Assembly (NCBI RefSeq): GCF_014646275.1
Contig: NZ_BMND01000002.1
Location: 1-64,000 of the forward strand
Reading direction: 5' to 3'
DNA from: Streptomyces kronopolitis
Lineage (GTDB): Bacteria; Actinomycetota; Actinomycetes; Streptomycetales; Streptomycetaceae
DNA: 64,000 nucleotides
The notes below the pieces were generated by a model. The model did not search any database and was not told the origin of the DNA. It worked only from the letters and a program-made list of their open reading frames with translations. Shown here in pieces: positions 1-7,947 of the stretch (the stretch's first letter is position 1; every line of letters starts with the position of its first letter). A program made the position numbers and the translations under genes.

Positions 1-2
1 AG

Positions 3-185
3 CGCTCCGAGGCCCGCATCCGCGAACTGCGCAAGGAAGCCGGCACCGTCTTCCTGGTCAGCCACAACAACAAGTCCATCCGCGACACCTGCGACCGGGT
101 CCTGTGGCTGGAGCGCGGCGAACTGCTCATGGACGGCCCCACCGACGAGGTCATCAAGGCGTATGAGAAGGAGACGGGCAAGTAA
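3..185 (+). CDS. ABC transporter ATP-binding protein, C-terminal fragment
   Basis: Only the last 60 codons are in the window; the gene begins upstream. The visible part contains the H-loop region (VFLVSHNNKSI, with the switch histidine after LVS) followed by DRVLWLERGELLMDG and an EVIKAYEK tail. That ending is typical of ATPases of polysaccharide, teichoic-acid or O-antigen exporters (TagH/RfbE type), which energise export of a lipid-linked glycan through a separate membrane subunit. The substrate cannot be told from this fragment. It stops at TAA 183-185, followed at once by a strong terminator, so it does not run into the hopanoid genes downstream. Confidence 0.8.
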   Translation, partial: RSEARIRELRKEAGTVFLVSHNNKSIRDTCDRVLWLERGELLMDGPTDEVIKAYEKETGK

Positions 186-199
186 GCCCCGTTCCGCAC

Positions 200-238
200 C
201 CGAAGGCCTCCGCGAGTCCGCCTCGCGGAGGCCTTCGG
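200..238 (+). terminator. Intrinsic terminator after the ABC ATPase
   Basis: A perfect 17-bp inverted repeat (arms 200-216 and 222-238) around a 5-nt loop begins 14 nt after the stop codon. There is no U tract, as is usual in Streptomyces. It separates the ABC transporter gene from the hopanoid operon. Confidence 0.9.
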
Positions 239-509
239 ATGTGAAGGAATCGTCAACTCTTTGGGCATCGGGAACAGTTCGGATGGCCGGAAAGTTGGGC
301 GGAACGGGGGCGGGAGCCCGGGTACCCCCTCGGAGGCGGGTGAGACGTACGGCGTAAGCTGTACGGGTACTGAACAGCATCAAGTGGTACATGTCGGGCA
401 ATGCTCACCCGAGCGGGCGATATGGACTCGATCGGGCGCGTCGCCCCCTGCGGCGTGTCCGAAATAGGATGTTTTAGCTTGGCGGTGTAGAACGGGAGAC
501 GTGACGGCA
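239..509 (+). promoter_or_regulatory. Leader region of the hopanoid operon with two candidate promoters
   Basis: No convincing gene lies here. Two sequence matches stand out. GGGAAC at 270-275 is followed after 18 nt by GTT at 294-296, resembling the -35/-10 pair of ECF sigma factors of the SigR/SigE kind. A TAGGAT hexamer at 465-470 fits the Streptomyces vegetative -10 consensus TAGRRT, but no good TTGAC box lies 16-18 nt before it. Both are pattern matches only; either could drive the operon starting near 501-557. Confidence 0.35.
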
Positions 510-560
510 ATGGCTACTGGTTCGCTCCGGCACCGAAATGCGCCGGGCAGCCCCCGGTGA
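510..560 (+). CDS. Possible 16-codon leader ORF coupled to hpnC
   Basis: An ATG at 510 (or GTG at 501), preceded by a GGGAG ribosome-binding site at about 494-498, opens a reading frame MATGSLRHRNAPGSPR that ends at TGA 558-560. This stop overlaps the GTG start of hpnC at 557, and hpnC has no ribosome-binding site of its own just upstream. Ribosomes finishing this ORF could therefore restart on hpnC. Alternatively a 1-base frameshift, real or a sequencing error, has cut the true N-terminus of HpnC off from its body. I cannot decide between these from one sequence. Confidence 0.4.
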   Translation: MATGSLRHRNAPGSPR

Positions 561-1504
561 GCCGAGACAACGAGCAGGCGCGTCGCGCCTTCCCCCGGAA
601 GGGGGCGGCGGGCGACGGGCGGGAGCAGACGCGCACCGTGCTCGATCAGGCCGCACACGAAAACTTCCCGGTCGCGCCGTTCTTCCTCCCCCGCGTCTGG
701 CGGGCCGATCTGATGGCCGTCTACGGCTTCGCCCGGCTCGTCGACGACATCGGTGACGGCGATCTCGCACCCGGCGGCGGCGACGCCGTGCTCCTCGGAC
801 TGGACCGCGCGCAGGCCGGGGACCGCGCCGCGCTGCTGGACGCCCTGGAGGCGGACCTGCACCGCGTCTTCAGCGACCGCGCCCCGGGCCCTGGCCATCC
901 GCTCATGCGCCGGCTCGGCCCGACCGTCCGCCGCTGCCGCCTGACCCCCGAGCCGTTCCTCGACCTGATCGCGGCCAACCGGCAGGACCAGCGGGTCAGC
1001 CGCTACGGCACCTACGACGATCTGGCCGCCTACTGCGAGCTGTCCGCCAACCCCGTCGGCCGGCTCGTCCTCGGCATCACCGGCACCGCGAGCCCGGAGC
1101 GCATCCGCCGCTCGGACGCCGTGTGCACCGCCCTCCAGATCGTCGAACACCTCCAGGACGTGGCCGAGGACCTCGGGCGGGACCGCATCTACCTCCCCGC
1201 CGAGGACATGAAACGCTTCGGCGTCACCGAGTCCGATCTGGCCGCGCCCAGTGGGGGCGCATCGGTGCGCGCGCTGATCGCCTTCGAGGCGGAACGCGCC
1301 CGTGACCTGCTGCGTGAAGGCACCCCGCTGGTGGGTAGCGTCCACGGCAGACTCAAGCTGCTGCTGGCCGGTTTCGTGGCCGGCGGCCGTGCCGCGCTCC
1401 AGGCGGTCGCGGCCGCCGATCATGACGTACTCCCTGGACCGCCCAAGCCGACCAAGCTCAGCCTGCTGCGCGAGGTAGCGGCGACATTGCGAAGAGAGGG
1501 GTGA
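557..1504 (+). CDS. hpnC: Squalene synthase HpnC (hydroxysqualene synthase)
   Basis: 315 aa, trans-isoprenyl diphosphate synthase fold (squalene/phytoene synthase family). The first Asp-rich motif DDIGD is at residues 63-67 after YGFARLV. The second is near residue 195-205 in HLQDVAEDLGRDRIYLP. In the three-enzyme bacterial route HpnD makes presqualene diphosphate from two farnesyl diphosphates, HpnC converts it to hydroxysqualene and HpnE reduces that to squalene. It is first of a tightly packed operon; its TGA overlaps the GTG of hpnD by 4 nt. The GTG start at 557 is the earliest in frame and lacks a clear ribosome-binding site; see the leader ORF. A role in carotenoid synthesis is excluded by the adjoining shc and hpnH. 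Confidence 0.93.
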   Translation: MSRDNEQARRAFPRKGAAGDGREQTRTVLDQAAHENFPVAPFFLPRVWRADLMAVYGFARLVDDIGDGDLAPGGGDAVLLGLDRAQAGDRAALLDALEADLHRVFSDRAPGPGHPLMRRLGPTVRRCRLTPEPFLDLIAANRQDQRVSRYGTYDDLAAYCELSANPVGRLVLGITGTASPERIRRSDAVCTALQIVEHLQDVAEDLGRDRIYLPAEDMKRFGVTESDLAAPSGGASVRALIAFEAERARDLLREGTPLVGSVHGRLKLLLAGFVAGGRAALQAVAAADHDVLPGPPKPTKLSLLREVAATLRREG

Positions 1505-2454
1505 GTCGGACCGTGGAGGACACCGCACACGCGTCCGCGCCGGTGCTCGCTGCGTACCGCTACTGCGAGGCCATCACCGGGCAGCAGGCACGGAACTTCG
1601 CCTATGGCATCCGGCTGCTGCCGACCGACAAGCGACAGGCCATGTCGGCGCTCTACGCCTTCTCCCGCCGGATCGACGACATCGGTGACGGCACCCTGGA
1701 GCCCGCCGCCAAGAAGGGGCGCCTGGAGGACACCCGGGCGCTGCTGGACCGCATCAAGGACGGCCGGATCGACGACGACGACACCGACCCGGTGGCCGTC
1801 GCGCTCGCCGACGCCGCCCGCCGCTTCCCGCTGCCCCTGGACGGCCTCGACGAGCTGATCGACGGCGTGCTGATGGACGTGCGCGGTGAGACGTACGAGA
1901 CCTGGGACGAGCTGAAGGTCTACTGCCGTTGTGTGGCCGGCACGATCGGCCGGCTCTCGCTCGGCGTGTTCGGCACGGTGCCGGGCGCGCAGGACGCGGA
2001 ACGCGCTGCGGAGTACGCCGACACGCTGGGCCTCGCCCTGCAACTGACCAACATCCTGCGGGACGTTCGCGAGGACGCCGGCAACGGCCGCACCTACCTC
2101 CCCGCCGAGGACCTCGCCAAGTTCGGCTGCGCGGACGGCTTCGACCGCCCCGTGCCGCAGTCCGGCTCCGACTTCACCGGCCTGGTGCACTTCGAGGTCA
2201 ACCGCGCCCGGGCGCTGTTCGCCGAGGGCTTCCAGCTGCTGCCGATGCTCGACCGGCGCAGCGGCGCCTGCGTGGCCGCGATGGCCGGCATCTACCACCG
2301 CCTGCTGTCGCGGATCGCCGCCGATCCCGGGGCGGTGCTGCGCGGCCGGGTCTCGCTGCCCGGCCGGGAGAAGGCGTTCGTCGCGGTGCGCGGGCTGTCC
2401 GGGCTCGACGCGCGGGCGATCGGCCGGCGGCAGTCCGTCCGGAGGCGCGGATGA
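1501..2454 (+). CDS. hpnD: Presqualene diphosphate synthase HpnD
   Basis: 317 aa, second member of the squalene/phytoene synthase family in the operon. DDIGD lies at residues 59-63 after YAFSRRI. The second motif NILRDVREDAGNGRTYLP starts near residue 184, with canonical DXXXD spacing, so it looks fully catalytic. It condenses two farnesyl diphosphates to presqualene diphosphate, the substrate of HpnC. It starts at GTG 1501 inside the hpnC stop (GTGA overlap), implying coupled translation and near-equal amounts. Its own TGA (2452-2454) overlaps the ATG of a 35-codon ORF that leads into hpnE. Confidence 0.93.
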   Translation: MSRTVEDTAHASAPVLAAYRYCEAITGQQARNFAYGIRLLPTDKRQAMSALYAFSRRIDDIGDGTLEPAAKKGRLEDTRALLDRIKDGRIDDDDTDPVAVALADAARRFPLPLDGLDELIDGVLMDVRGETYETWDELKVYCRCVAGTIGRLSLGVFGTVPGAQDAERAAEYADTLGLALQLTNILRDVREDAGNGRTYLPAEDLAKFGCADGFDRPVPQSGSDFTGLVHFEVNRARALFAEGFQLLPMLDRRSGACVAAMAGIYHRLLSRIAADPGAVLRGRVSLPGREKAFVAVRGLSGLDARAIGRRQSVRRRG

Positions 2455-2558
2455 TGCGCCGGACGGCGAAGGACGGCGGTGACCCCGCGTCAGCGCGGCG
2501 GGCAACCCTCCCCGGGGTGGCTGCGTCCCTGACAGCAGTACGGGGGGAGAGCACATGA
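2451..2558 (+). CDS. Small coupled protein between hpnD and hpnE (DUF6380-like)
   Basis: 35 aa. The ATG at 2451 overlaps the hpnD stop (ATGA) and has a GGAGG site at 2441-2445. Its stop TGA 2556-2558 overlaps the ATG of hpnE (ATGA). The frame is thus coupled at both ends and fills a gap that would otherwise be 100 nt. The protein is basic and contains ARRATLPGVAASLTAV. From memory, this matches the core of a Streptomyces small-protein family called DUF6380 (consensus near KRRATLRxxAASLTxT). Function is unknown. It has no membrane segment or cysteine. It could serve only to carry ribosomes to hpnE, or be a real accessory protein of the squalene enzymes. Confidence 0.65.
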   Translation: MMRRTAKDGGDPASARRATLPGVAASLTAVRGEST

Positions 2559-4030
2559 CACCGGGAGCCACGCGGCTCGGTCACGACTCCGAGCTGCCGT
2601 CCGGCCGTCCCGAGGGGGCGGCCGCGGTGGTCATCGGCGGCGGTCTCGCGGGCACGACCGCGGCGCTCGCGCTGGCCGACGCCGGGCTGCGGGTGACCCT
2701 GATCGAGGGCCGGCCCCGGCTCGGCGGGCTGGTCTTCTCCTTCCGGCGCGAGTCTGCGGCCGGCGAGCTGAGCGTCGACAACGGCCAGCACGTCTACCTG
2801 CGCTGCTGCACCGCCTACCGCGGCTTCTTGGAGCGGCTCGGCGCCACGGACCTGGTGCCCCTCCAGGACCGCATGGACGTTCCCGTCCTGGACCCCGCGG
2901 GCGGCGCCGGCCGCGGCGGCATGCGACTGGGCCGGCTGCGCCGCACCGCCCTGCCCGTCCCCCTGCACCTCGCCGGCAGCCTGGCCGGCTATCCGCATCT
3001 GTCCCCCGCCGAGCGGGCCCGCGTCGTCCGCGCCACCCTCGCGCTCAAGGGACTCGACCCGGCCGACCCCGCGCTGGACGGGATCGACTTCGGCAGCTGG
3101 CTGCGCCGCCACGGCCAGTCGGACCGGGCCGTCGAGGCGCTGTGGGACCTGGTCGGCATCGCCACCCTCAACGCCCGTGCCGAGGATGCCTCGATGGGCC
3201 TGGCCGCCAAGGTCTTCAAGACCGGCCTGCTCTCCGCGCCGGGCGCCGCCGACATCGGCTGGTCCCGCGTCCCGCTCGGCGACGTCCACGACACCCTCGC
3301 CCGCACCGCGCTGGAGAAGGCCGGGGTGCGCCTCGCCCTGCGCACCCGCGCCGGGGCCGTCACGCGCAGCGCGGACGGCTGGCAGGTCGCCGTGGAGAAC
3401 GGCCCGCACGGCGGCGAGCTGCTGACCGCCGACACCGTCGTCCTCGCCGTACCGCAGCGCGAGGCCCACGGCCTGCTGCCCGACGGGGCGCTGGACGGCA
3501 AGGACCGGCTGCTGGACATCGGCACGGCGCCGATCCTCAACCTCCATGTCGTCTACGACCGCAGGGTGCTGCGCCGCCCCTTCTTCGCCGCGATCGGCTC
3601 CCCGGTCCAGTGGGTCTTCGACCGCACCGATGCCTCGGGGCTCACCCGCGCGGTCGGCAACGAGCGCTGCCAGTATCTGGCCGTCTCGCAGTCCGCCGCG
3701 CAGGAGGAGATCGACGAGCCGGTCGCCAAGCTCCGCGCCCGCTATCTGCCGGAGCTGGAGCGGCTGCTGCCCGCCGCCCGCGGCGCCAGGATCCACGACT
3801 TCTTCGTCACCCGCGAGCGCACCGCGACCTTCGCGCCCGCACCGGGCGTCGGCAGGCTCCGCCCCGCCGCCCGCACTCAAGCCCCCGGCCTGTTCCTGGC
3901 CGGCGCGTGGACCGCCACCGGGTGGCCCGCGACCATGGAAAGCGCTGTGCGCAGCGGCACTGCCGCCGCTCGCGAGGCACTCACCGAACTCGGCTGCCCC
4001 CAGGGCCAGTTGCCTCAGGAGGCGGCATGA
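2555..4030 (+). CDS. hpnE: Hydroxysqualene dehydroxylase HpnE
   Basis: 491 aa FAD-dependent amine-oxidase/phytoene-desaturase-type protein. The dinucleotide-binding motif GGGLAG lies at residues 28-33, ending with the acidic residue of TLIEGRPRLGG. A C-terminal FAD-binding segment GLFLAGAWTATGWPATMESAVRSG follows the family pattern (split here: LAGAWTATGWP then ATMESAVRSG). It removes the hydroxyl of hydroxysqualene to give squalene, using reduced FAD. The ATG at 2555 is preceded by GGGGGAGAG, and its stop overlaps the ATG of the polyprenyl synthase. The first 22 residues before the Rossmann strand are variable and probably disordered. Confidence 0.93.
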   Translation: MTPGATRLGHDSELPSGRPEGAAAVVIGGGLAGTTAALALADAGLRVTLIEGRPRLGGLVFSFRRESAAGELSVDNGQHVYLRCCTAYRGFLERLGATDLVPLQDRMDVPVLDPAGGAGRGGMRLGRLRRTALPVPLHLAGSLAGYPHLSPAERARVVRATLALKGLDPADPALDGIDFGSWLRRHGQSDRAVEALWDLVGIATLNARAEDASMGLAAKVFKTGLLSAPGAADIGWSRVPLGDVHDTLARTALEKAGVRLALRTRAGAVTRSADGWQVAVENGPHGGELLTADTVVLAVPQREAHGLLPDGALDGKDRLLDIGTAPILNLHVVYDRRVLRRPFFAAIGSPVQWVFDRTDASGLTRAVGNERCQYLAVSQSAAQEEIDEPVAKLRARYLPELERLLPAARGARIHDFFVTRERTATFAPAPGVGRLRPAARTQAPGLFLAGAWTATGWPATMESAVRSGTAAAREALTELGCPQGQLPQEAA

Positions 4031-5148
4031 CTACGAGTACGAGCGCTCGCACGAGCACGAGCATCGGAAACAGAGGAGAAACCGTGAATCCGGCTTCCCC
4101 AGCTATCGACACCGAGAGCGTCACCGCGCTGCTGGAGCGCGGGCGGACACTCGCCACTCCCGTGCTGCGTGCTGCCGTGGGCCGGCTCGCTCCTCCCATG
4201 GACACCGTCGCCGCGTACCACTTCGGCTGGATCGACGCCGAGGGCCACCCCACCGCGGGGGACAGCGGCAAGGCGGTACGGCCCGCGCTCGCCCTGCTGT
4301 CGGCCGAGGCCGCGGGGGCGGCCCCCGAGGTCGGCATCCCCGGCGCGGTCGCCGTCGAGCTGGTGCACAACTTCTCGCTGCTGCACGACGACCTCATGGA
4401 CGGCGACGAGCAGCGCAGGCACCGCGACACCGTCTGGAAGGTGCACGGTCCCGCGCAGGCCATCCTGGTCGGCGACGCGCTGTTCGCCCTGGCCAACGAA
4501 ATACTGCTGGAGCTCGGCACGGTCGACGCCGGCCGCGCCACCCGCCGCCTCACCCAGGCCTCCCGCAAGCTGATCGACGGCCAGGCCCAGGACATCTCCT
4601 ACGAGCACCGCGAGCGGGTCACCGTCGAGGAGTGCCTGGAGATGGAGGGCAACAAGACCGGCGCGCTGCTGGCCTGCGCCGTCTCCATCGGCGCGGTGCT
4701 CGGCGGCGCCGACGACCGCATGGCGGACACCCTGGAGAAGTACGGCCACCACCTCGGCCTCGCCTTCCAGGCCATCGACGACCTGCTCGGCATCTGGGGC
4801 GACCCGGACGCCACCGGCAAGCAGACCTGGAGCGATCTGCGCCAGCGCAAGAAGTCGCTGCCGGTCGTCGCGGCCCTGGCCGCCGGCGGCGAGGCCTCCG
4901 AGCGGCTGGCCCGGATCCTGGCGGCCGACGCCAAGAAGAGCGAGAGCGAGATCGCCGACTTCACCGAGGAGGAGTTCGCCTCCCGTGCGGCCCTCATCGA
5001 GGAGGCCGGCGGCCGTGAGTGGACCTCCCAGGAGGCCCGTCGCCAGCACACCACCGCCATCGCCGCGCTCGACGAGATCGAGATGCCGCAGAAGGTCCGT
5101 GCCCAGCTGGTCGCGCTCGCCGACTTCGTCGTCGTGCGGCAGAGATGA
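4027..5148 (+). CDS. Polyprenyl diphosphate synthase, probably farnesyl diphosphate synthase
   Basis: 373 aa if started at ATG 4027, which overlaps the hpnE stop and follows AGGAGG. An in-frame GTG at 4084 with AGAGGAGAAACC before it is equally good and gives 354 aa. The extra 19 residues are a Thr/Ser/Arg-rich stretch (TTSTSARTSTS) with no family counterpart. The short-chain isoprenyl synthase signatures are clear: DDLMD at residues 121-125, and the second Asp-rich motif in FQAIDDLLGIWGDPD. It joins isopentenyl diphosphate units, most likely to farnesyl diphosphate for HpnD. The chain length cannot be fixed from sequence alone. A 107-nt gap with a GC-rich dyad separates it from shc. Confidence 0.9.
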   Translation: MTTSTSARTSTSIGNRGETVNPASPAIDTESVTALLERGRTLATPVLRAAVGRLAPPMDTVAAYHFGWIDAEGHPTAGDSGKAVRPALALLSAEAAGAAPEVGIPGAVAVELVHNFSLLHDDLMDGDEQRRHRDTVWKVHGPAQAILVGDALFALANEILLELGTVDAGRATRRLTQASRKLIDGQAQDISYEHRERVTVEECLEMEGNKTGALLACAVSIGAVLGGADDRMADTLEKYGHHLGLAFQAIDDLLGIWGDPDATGKQTWSDLRQRKKSLPVVAALAAGGEASERLARILAADAKKSESEIADFTEEEFASRAALIEEAGGREWTSQEARRQHTTAIAALDEIEMPQKVRAQLVALADFVVVRQR

Positions 5149-5255
5149 GCGCCATCGACACCGAATAGTTCGCAGTCGCCGGCCGGTGCCAGCCGGGCGC
5201 CGGCCGACGGAATCCCTGAGCACGCTTTTCACAGTTCACTGCCGAAGGGGAAGCC

Positions 5256-7274
5256 ATGACAGCGACGACCGACGGAAGCACCGGGGCGCTGCCGCCCCGG
5301 GCCCCTTCGGCCAGCGATGCCACCGCCGAGAACACCACGGCATCCGCCCGTACGCGTACCGCTTTACGGGATGACACGGCGGACGCCGCCCGCCGCGCGG
5401 CCGCCCGCGCCACCGACCATCTGCTGTCCGCCCAGGACCCCGCCGGATGGTGGAAGGGCGACCTCGAGACCAACGTCACGATGGACGCCGAGGACCTGCT
5501 GCTCCGTCAGTTCCTGGGCATCCAGGACCCCGAGCTCACCGAGGCCGCGGCCCGCTACATCCGGGGCGAGCAGGGTGCGGACGGCACCTGGGCCACCTTC
5601 TACGGCGGGCCCGGCGAGCTCTCGGCGACCATCGAGGCCTATGTCGCCCTGCGGCTCGCCGGGGATGCTTCCGACGCACCGCACATGGCCCGGGCCTCCG
5701 CATGGGTCCGCGAGCAGGGCGGTATCGCCGCGGCCCGGGTCTTCACCCGCATCTGGCTGGCCCTGTTCGGCTGGTGGAAGTGGGACGACCTGCCCCAACT
5801 GCCCCCGGAACTCCTCTTCTTGCCCAAGTGGTTCCCGCTCAACATCTATGACTTCGGGTGCTGGGCGCGGCAGACGATTGTGCCGCTGACCATCGTCTCG
5901 GCCAAGCGCCCGGTGCGCCCGGCGCCGTTCGCCCTCGACGAGCTGCACACCGATCCGCGCCGCCCCAACCCGCCGCGGCCGCTCGCCCCCGCCGTCAGCT
6001 GGGACGGCCTGTTCCAGCGCCTCGACAAGGCCCTGCACCTCTACCGCAAGGTCGCCTTCCGCGGGCTGCGCCGGGCCGCGATGCGCTCCGCCGCCCGCTG
6101 GATCATCGAGCGCCAGGAGAACGACGGCTGCTGGGGCGGCATCCAGCCGCCCGCCGTCTACTCCGTCATCGCCCTGCACCTCCTGGGCTACGACCTCGAC
6201 CACCCCGTGCTGCGCACCGGCCTGGCCTCCCTGGACCGGTTCGCGGTGCGGCGCGAGGACGGCGCCCGGATGATCGAGGCCTGCCAGTCCCCGGTCTGGG
6301 ACACCTGCCTGGCCACCATCGCGCTCGCCGACGCCGGACTGCCCGCCGATCACCCCCAGTTGGTCAAGGCCGTGGACTGGATGCTCGCCGAGCAGATCGA
6401 CCGCCCCGGCGACTGGAGCGTGCAGCGGCCCCAACTCCCCTCCGGTGGCTGGGCGTTCGAGTTCGAGAACGACAACTACCCGGACATCGACGACACCGCC
6501 GAGGTGGTGATCGCCCTGCGCCGGGTCCGGCACCCCGATCCCCGGCGGGTCGACGCCGCGGTGCGCCGCGCGGTGCGCTGGAACGTCGGCATGCAGTCCA
6601 AGGACGGCGGTTGGGGCGCCTTCGACGCCGACAACACCAGTCCGCTGCCCAACCGGCTGCCGTTCTGCGACTTCGGTGAGGTCATCGACCCGCCGTCGGC
6701 CGATGTCACCGCCCATGTCGTCGAGATGCTCGCGGACGTGGGCCGCACCCACGATCCGCGCACCCGCCGCGGCATCGCCTGGCTGCTGGCGGAACAGGAC
6801 CCCTGCGGCGCCTGGTTCGGCCGCTGGGGCACCAACTACCTCTACGGCACCGGCTCGGTGCTCCCGGCGCTGGCCGCCGCGGGCATCCCGCGCTCGCACC
6901 CGGCCGTGCGCCGGGCGGTGCTGTGGCTGGAGCGGGTGCAGAACGACGACGGCGGCTGGGGCGAGGACCAGCGCTCCTACCAGGACAAGGAGCAGTGGGC
7001 CGGGCGCGGCGCCTCGACCGCCTCGCAGACCGCCTGGGCCCTGATGGCGCTGCTCGCGGCCGGCGAGCGCGACGCGGAGGCGGTGCGGCGCGGGGTGCGC
7101 TGGCTGGCCTCGACCCAGCACGAGGACGGCACCTGGGACGAGCCGTACTTCACCGGCACGGGCTTCCCCTGGGACTTCTCCATCAACTACCACCTCTACC
7201 GCCAGGTCTTCCCCCTGACGGCCCTGGGCCGCTACCTGGGCGGGGGACCGGCCGCCGCTCCGGTGGGGGCCTGA
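5256..7274 (+). CDS. shc: Squalene-hopene cyclase
   Basis: 672 aa, full length for the family. The catalytic acid motif DIDDTA is at residues 410-415. Repeated QW motifs (for example QENDGCWGG, QSKDGGWGAF, QNDDGGWGED, QHEDGTWDE) mark the double alpha-barrel. The enzyme is a monotopic membrane protein that cyclises squalene to hopene and hopanol. ATG 5256 follows GAAGGGGAAGCC. The first 45 residues are a Streptomyces-type disordered extension. Codon 37 (5364-5366) is TTA, read only by the bldA tRNA in Streptomyces. This suggests that hopanoid formation is delayed to the aerial stage. The stop overlaps the next ATG by 1 nt (TGATG). Confidence 0.97.
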   Translation: MTATTDGSTGALPPRAPSASDATAENTTASARTRTALRDDTADAARRAAARATDHLLSAQDPAGWWKGDLETNVTMDAEDLLLRQFLGIQDPELTEAAARYIRGEQGADGTWATFYGGPGELSATIEAYVALRLAGDASDAPHMARASAWVREQGGIAAARVFTRIWLALFGWWKWDDLPQLPPELLFLPKWFPLNIYDFGCWARQTIVPLTIVSAKRPVRPAPFALDELHTDPRRPNPPRPLAPAVSWDGLFQRLDKALHLYRKVAFRGLRRAAMRSAARWIIERQENDGCWGGIQPPAVYSVIALHLLGYDLDHPVLRTGLASLDRFAVRREDGARMIEACQSPVWDTCLATIALADAGLPADHPQLVKAVDWMLAEQIDRPGDWSVQRPQLPSGGWAFEFENDNYPDIDDTAEVVIALRRVRHPDPRRVDAAVRRAVRWNVGMQSKDGGWGAFDADNTSPLPNRLPFCDFGEVIDPPSADVTAHVVEMLADVGRTHDPRTRRGIAWLLAEQDPCGAWFGRWGTNYLYGTGSVLPALAAAGIPRSHPAVRRAVLWLERVQNDDGGWGEDQRSYQDKEQWAGRGASTASQTAWALMALLAAGERDAEAVRRGVRWLASTQHEDGTWDEPYFTGTGFPWDFSINYHLYRQVFPLTALGRYLGGGPAAAPVGA

Positions 7275-7942
7275 TGCCCGGCCGGCACCCGGCGGACGCG
7301 GATCCGCCGCTGCTGGTCGCCTGCGCGCTCGGGATCGAGCGGCTCGCACTGCGCGGCGGCGACCGCGGGGCCGCGACGGAGCGGGCCCGGCCGCGGCCGG
7401 TGGTGCTCCGTACGGGCATGGGCCCCGAGGCGGCCGAACGCGCCCTGACCGCGGCGCTGGGTGAGGGTGCGATCACCCAGCGTTCCCCGGTGGTCGCCAG
7501 CGGCTTCTGCGCCGGTCTCGCCCCCGGCATGCGGCCCGGGGACGTGATCGTCGCCTCGGCCACCCGCGGCCACCACCCGGACGCCCCGGAGACGCCCTGC
7601 CGGGACAACGGCCCGCTGCTGCGGGCCCTGCGAGAGCGCGGCCTGCGGGTGCACAGCGGGCTGCTGTGGGGCTCCGACCACGTGGTACGCGGTGCGGAGC
7701 GGGCCGAGCTGCACGCCGCCGGAGCGGTCGCGGTGGACATGGAGTCCGCCGCCACGCTCCGGGCGGCGCGGCGGGCCGGTCCCCGTCCGGTTGCGGCCGT
7801 CCGGGTGGTCGTGGACGCTCCAGAACATGAACTCGTGCGTATCGGCACCGTGCGCGGTGGAATATCAGCCTTCCGAGTCCTGCGTTCCATCCTGCCTGTT
7901 TTCTACGAATGGCACCGTTCTTTGCTGCTCCCCTGGAGGTGA
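7274..7942 (+). CDS. hpnG: HpnG, adenosylhopane nucleosidase/phosphorylase
   Basis: 222 aa, purine nucleoside phosphorylase/MTAN fold. Recognisable features are LVACALGIE at the N-terminus, RTGMGPEAAERA, the ASGFCAGLAP loop and the VAVDMESAA motif with the substrate-binding Met-Glu pair. It releases adenine from adenosylhopane to give ribosylhopane, the step after HpnH. ATG 7274 shares one nucleotide with the shc stop. The gene ends in a GGAGGTGA string that is also the ribosome-binding site for hpnH, so the two are tightly coupled. It is shorter than some homologues but holds the expected core. Confidence 0.85.
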   Translation: MPGRHPADADPPLLVACALGIERLALRGGDRGAATERARPRPVVLRTGMGPEAAERALTAALGEGAITQRSPVVASGFCAGLAPGMRPGDVIVASATRGHHPDAPETPCRDNGPLLRALRERGLRVHSGLLWGSDHVVRGAERAELHAAGAVAVDMESAATLRAARRAGPRPVAAVRVVVDAPEHELVRIGTVRGGISAFRVLRSILPVFYEWHRSLLLPWR

Positions 7943-7947
7943 GTCAG

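Noticed and set aside
380..1528. Long open frame on the minus strand opposite hpnC
   Set aside because: It mirrors hpnC; long antisense frames are expected in very GC-rich genes, and the composition is not protein-like. The same applies opposite hpnD, hpnE, shc, dxs and most other genes here.
7909..7947. Upstream ATG extension of HpnH
   Set aside because: The 13 extra residues overlap the end of hpnG and lie before a strong GGAGGTGA placed for ATG 7948; they do not match the family.
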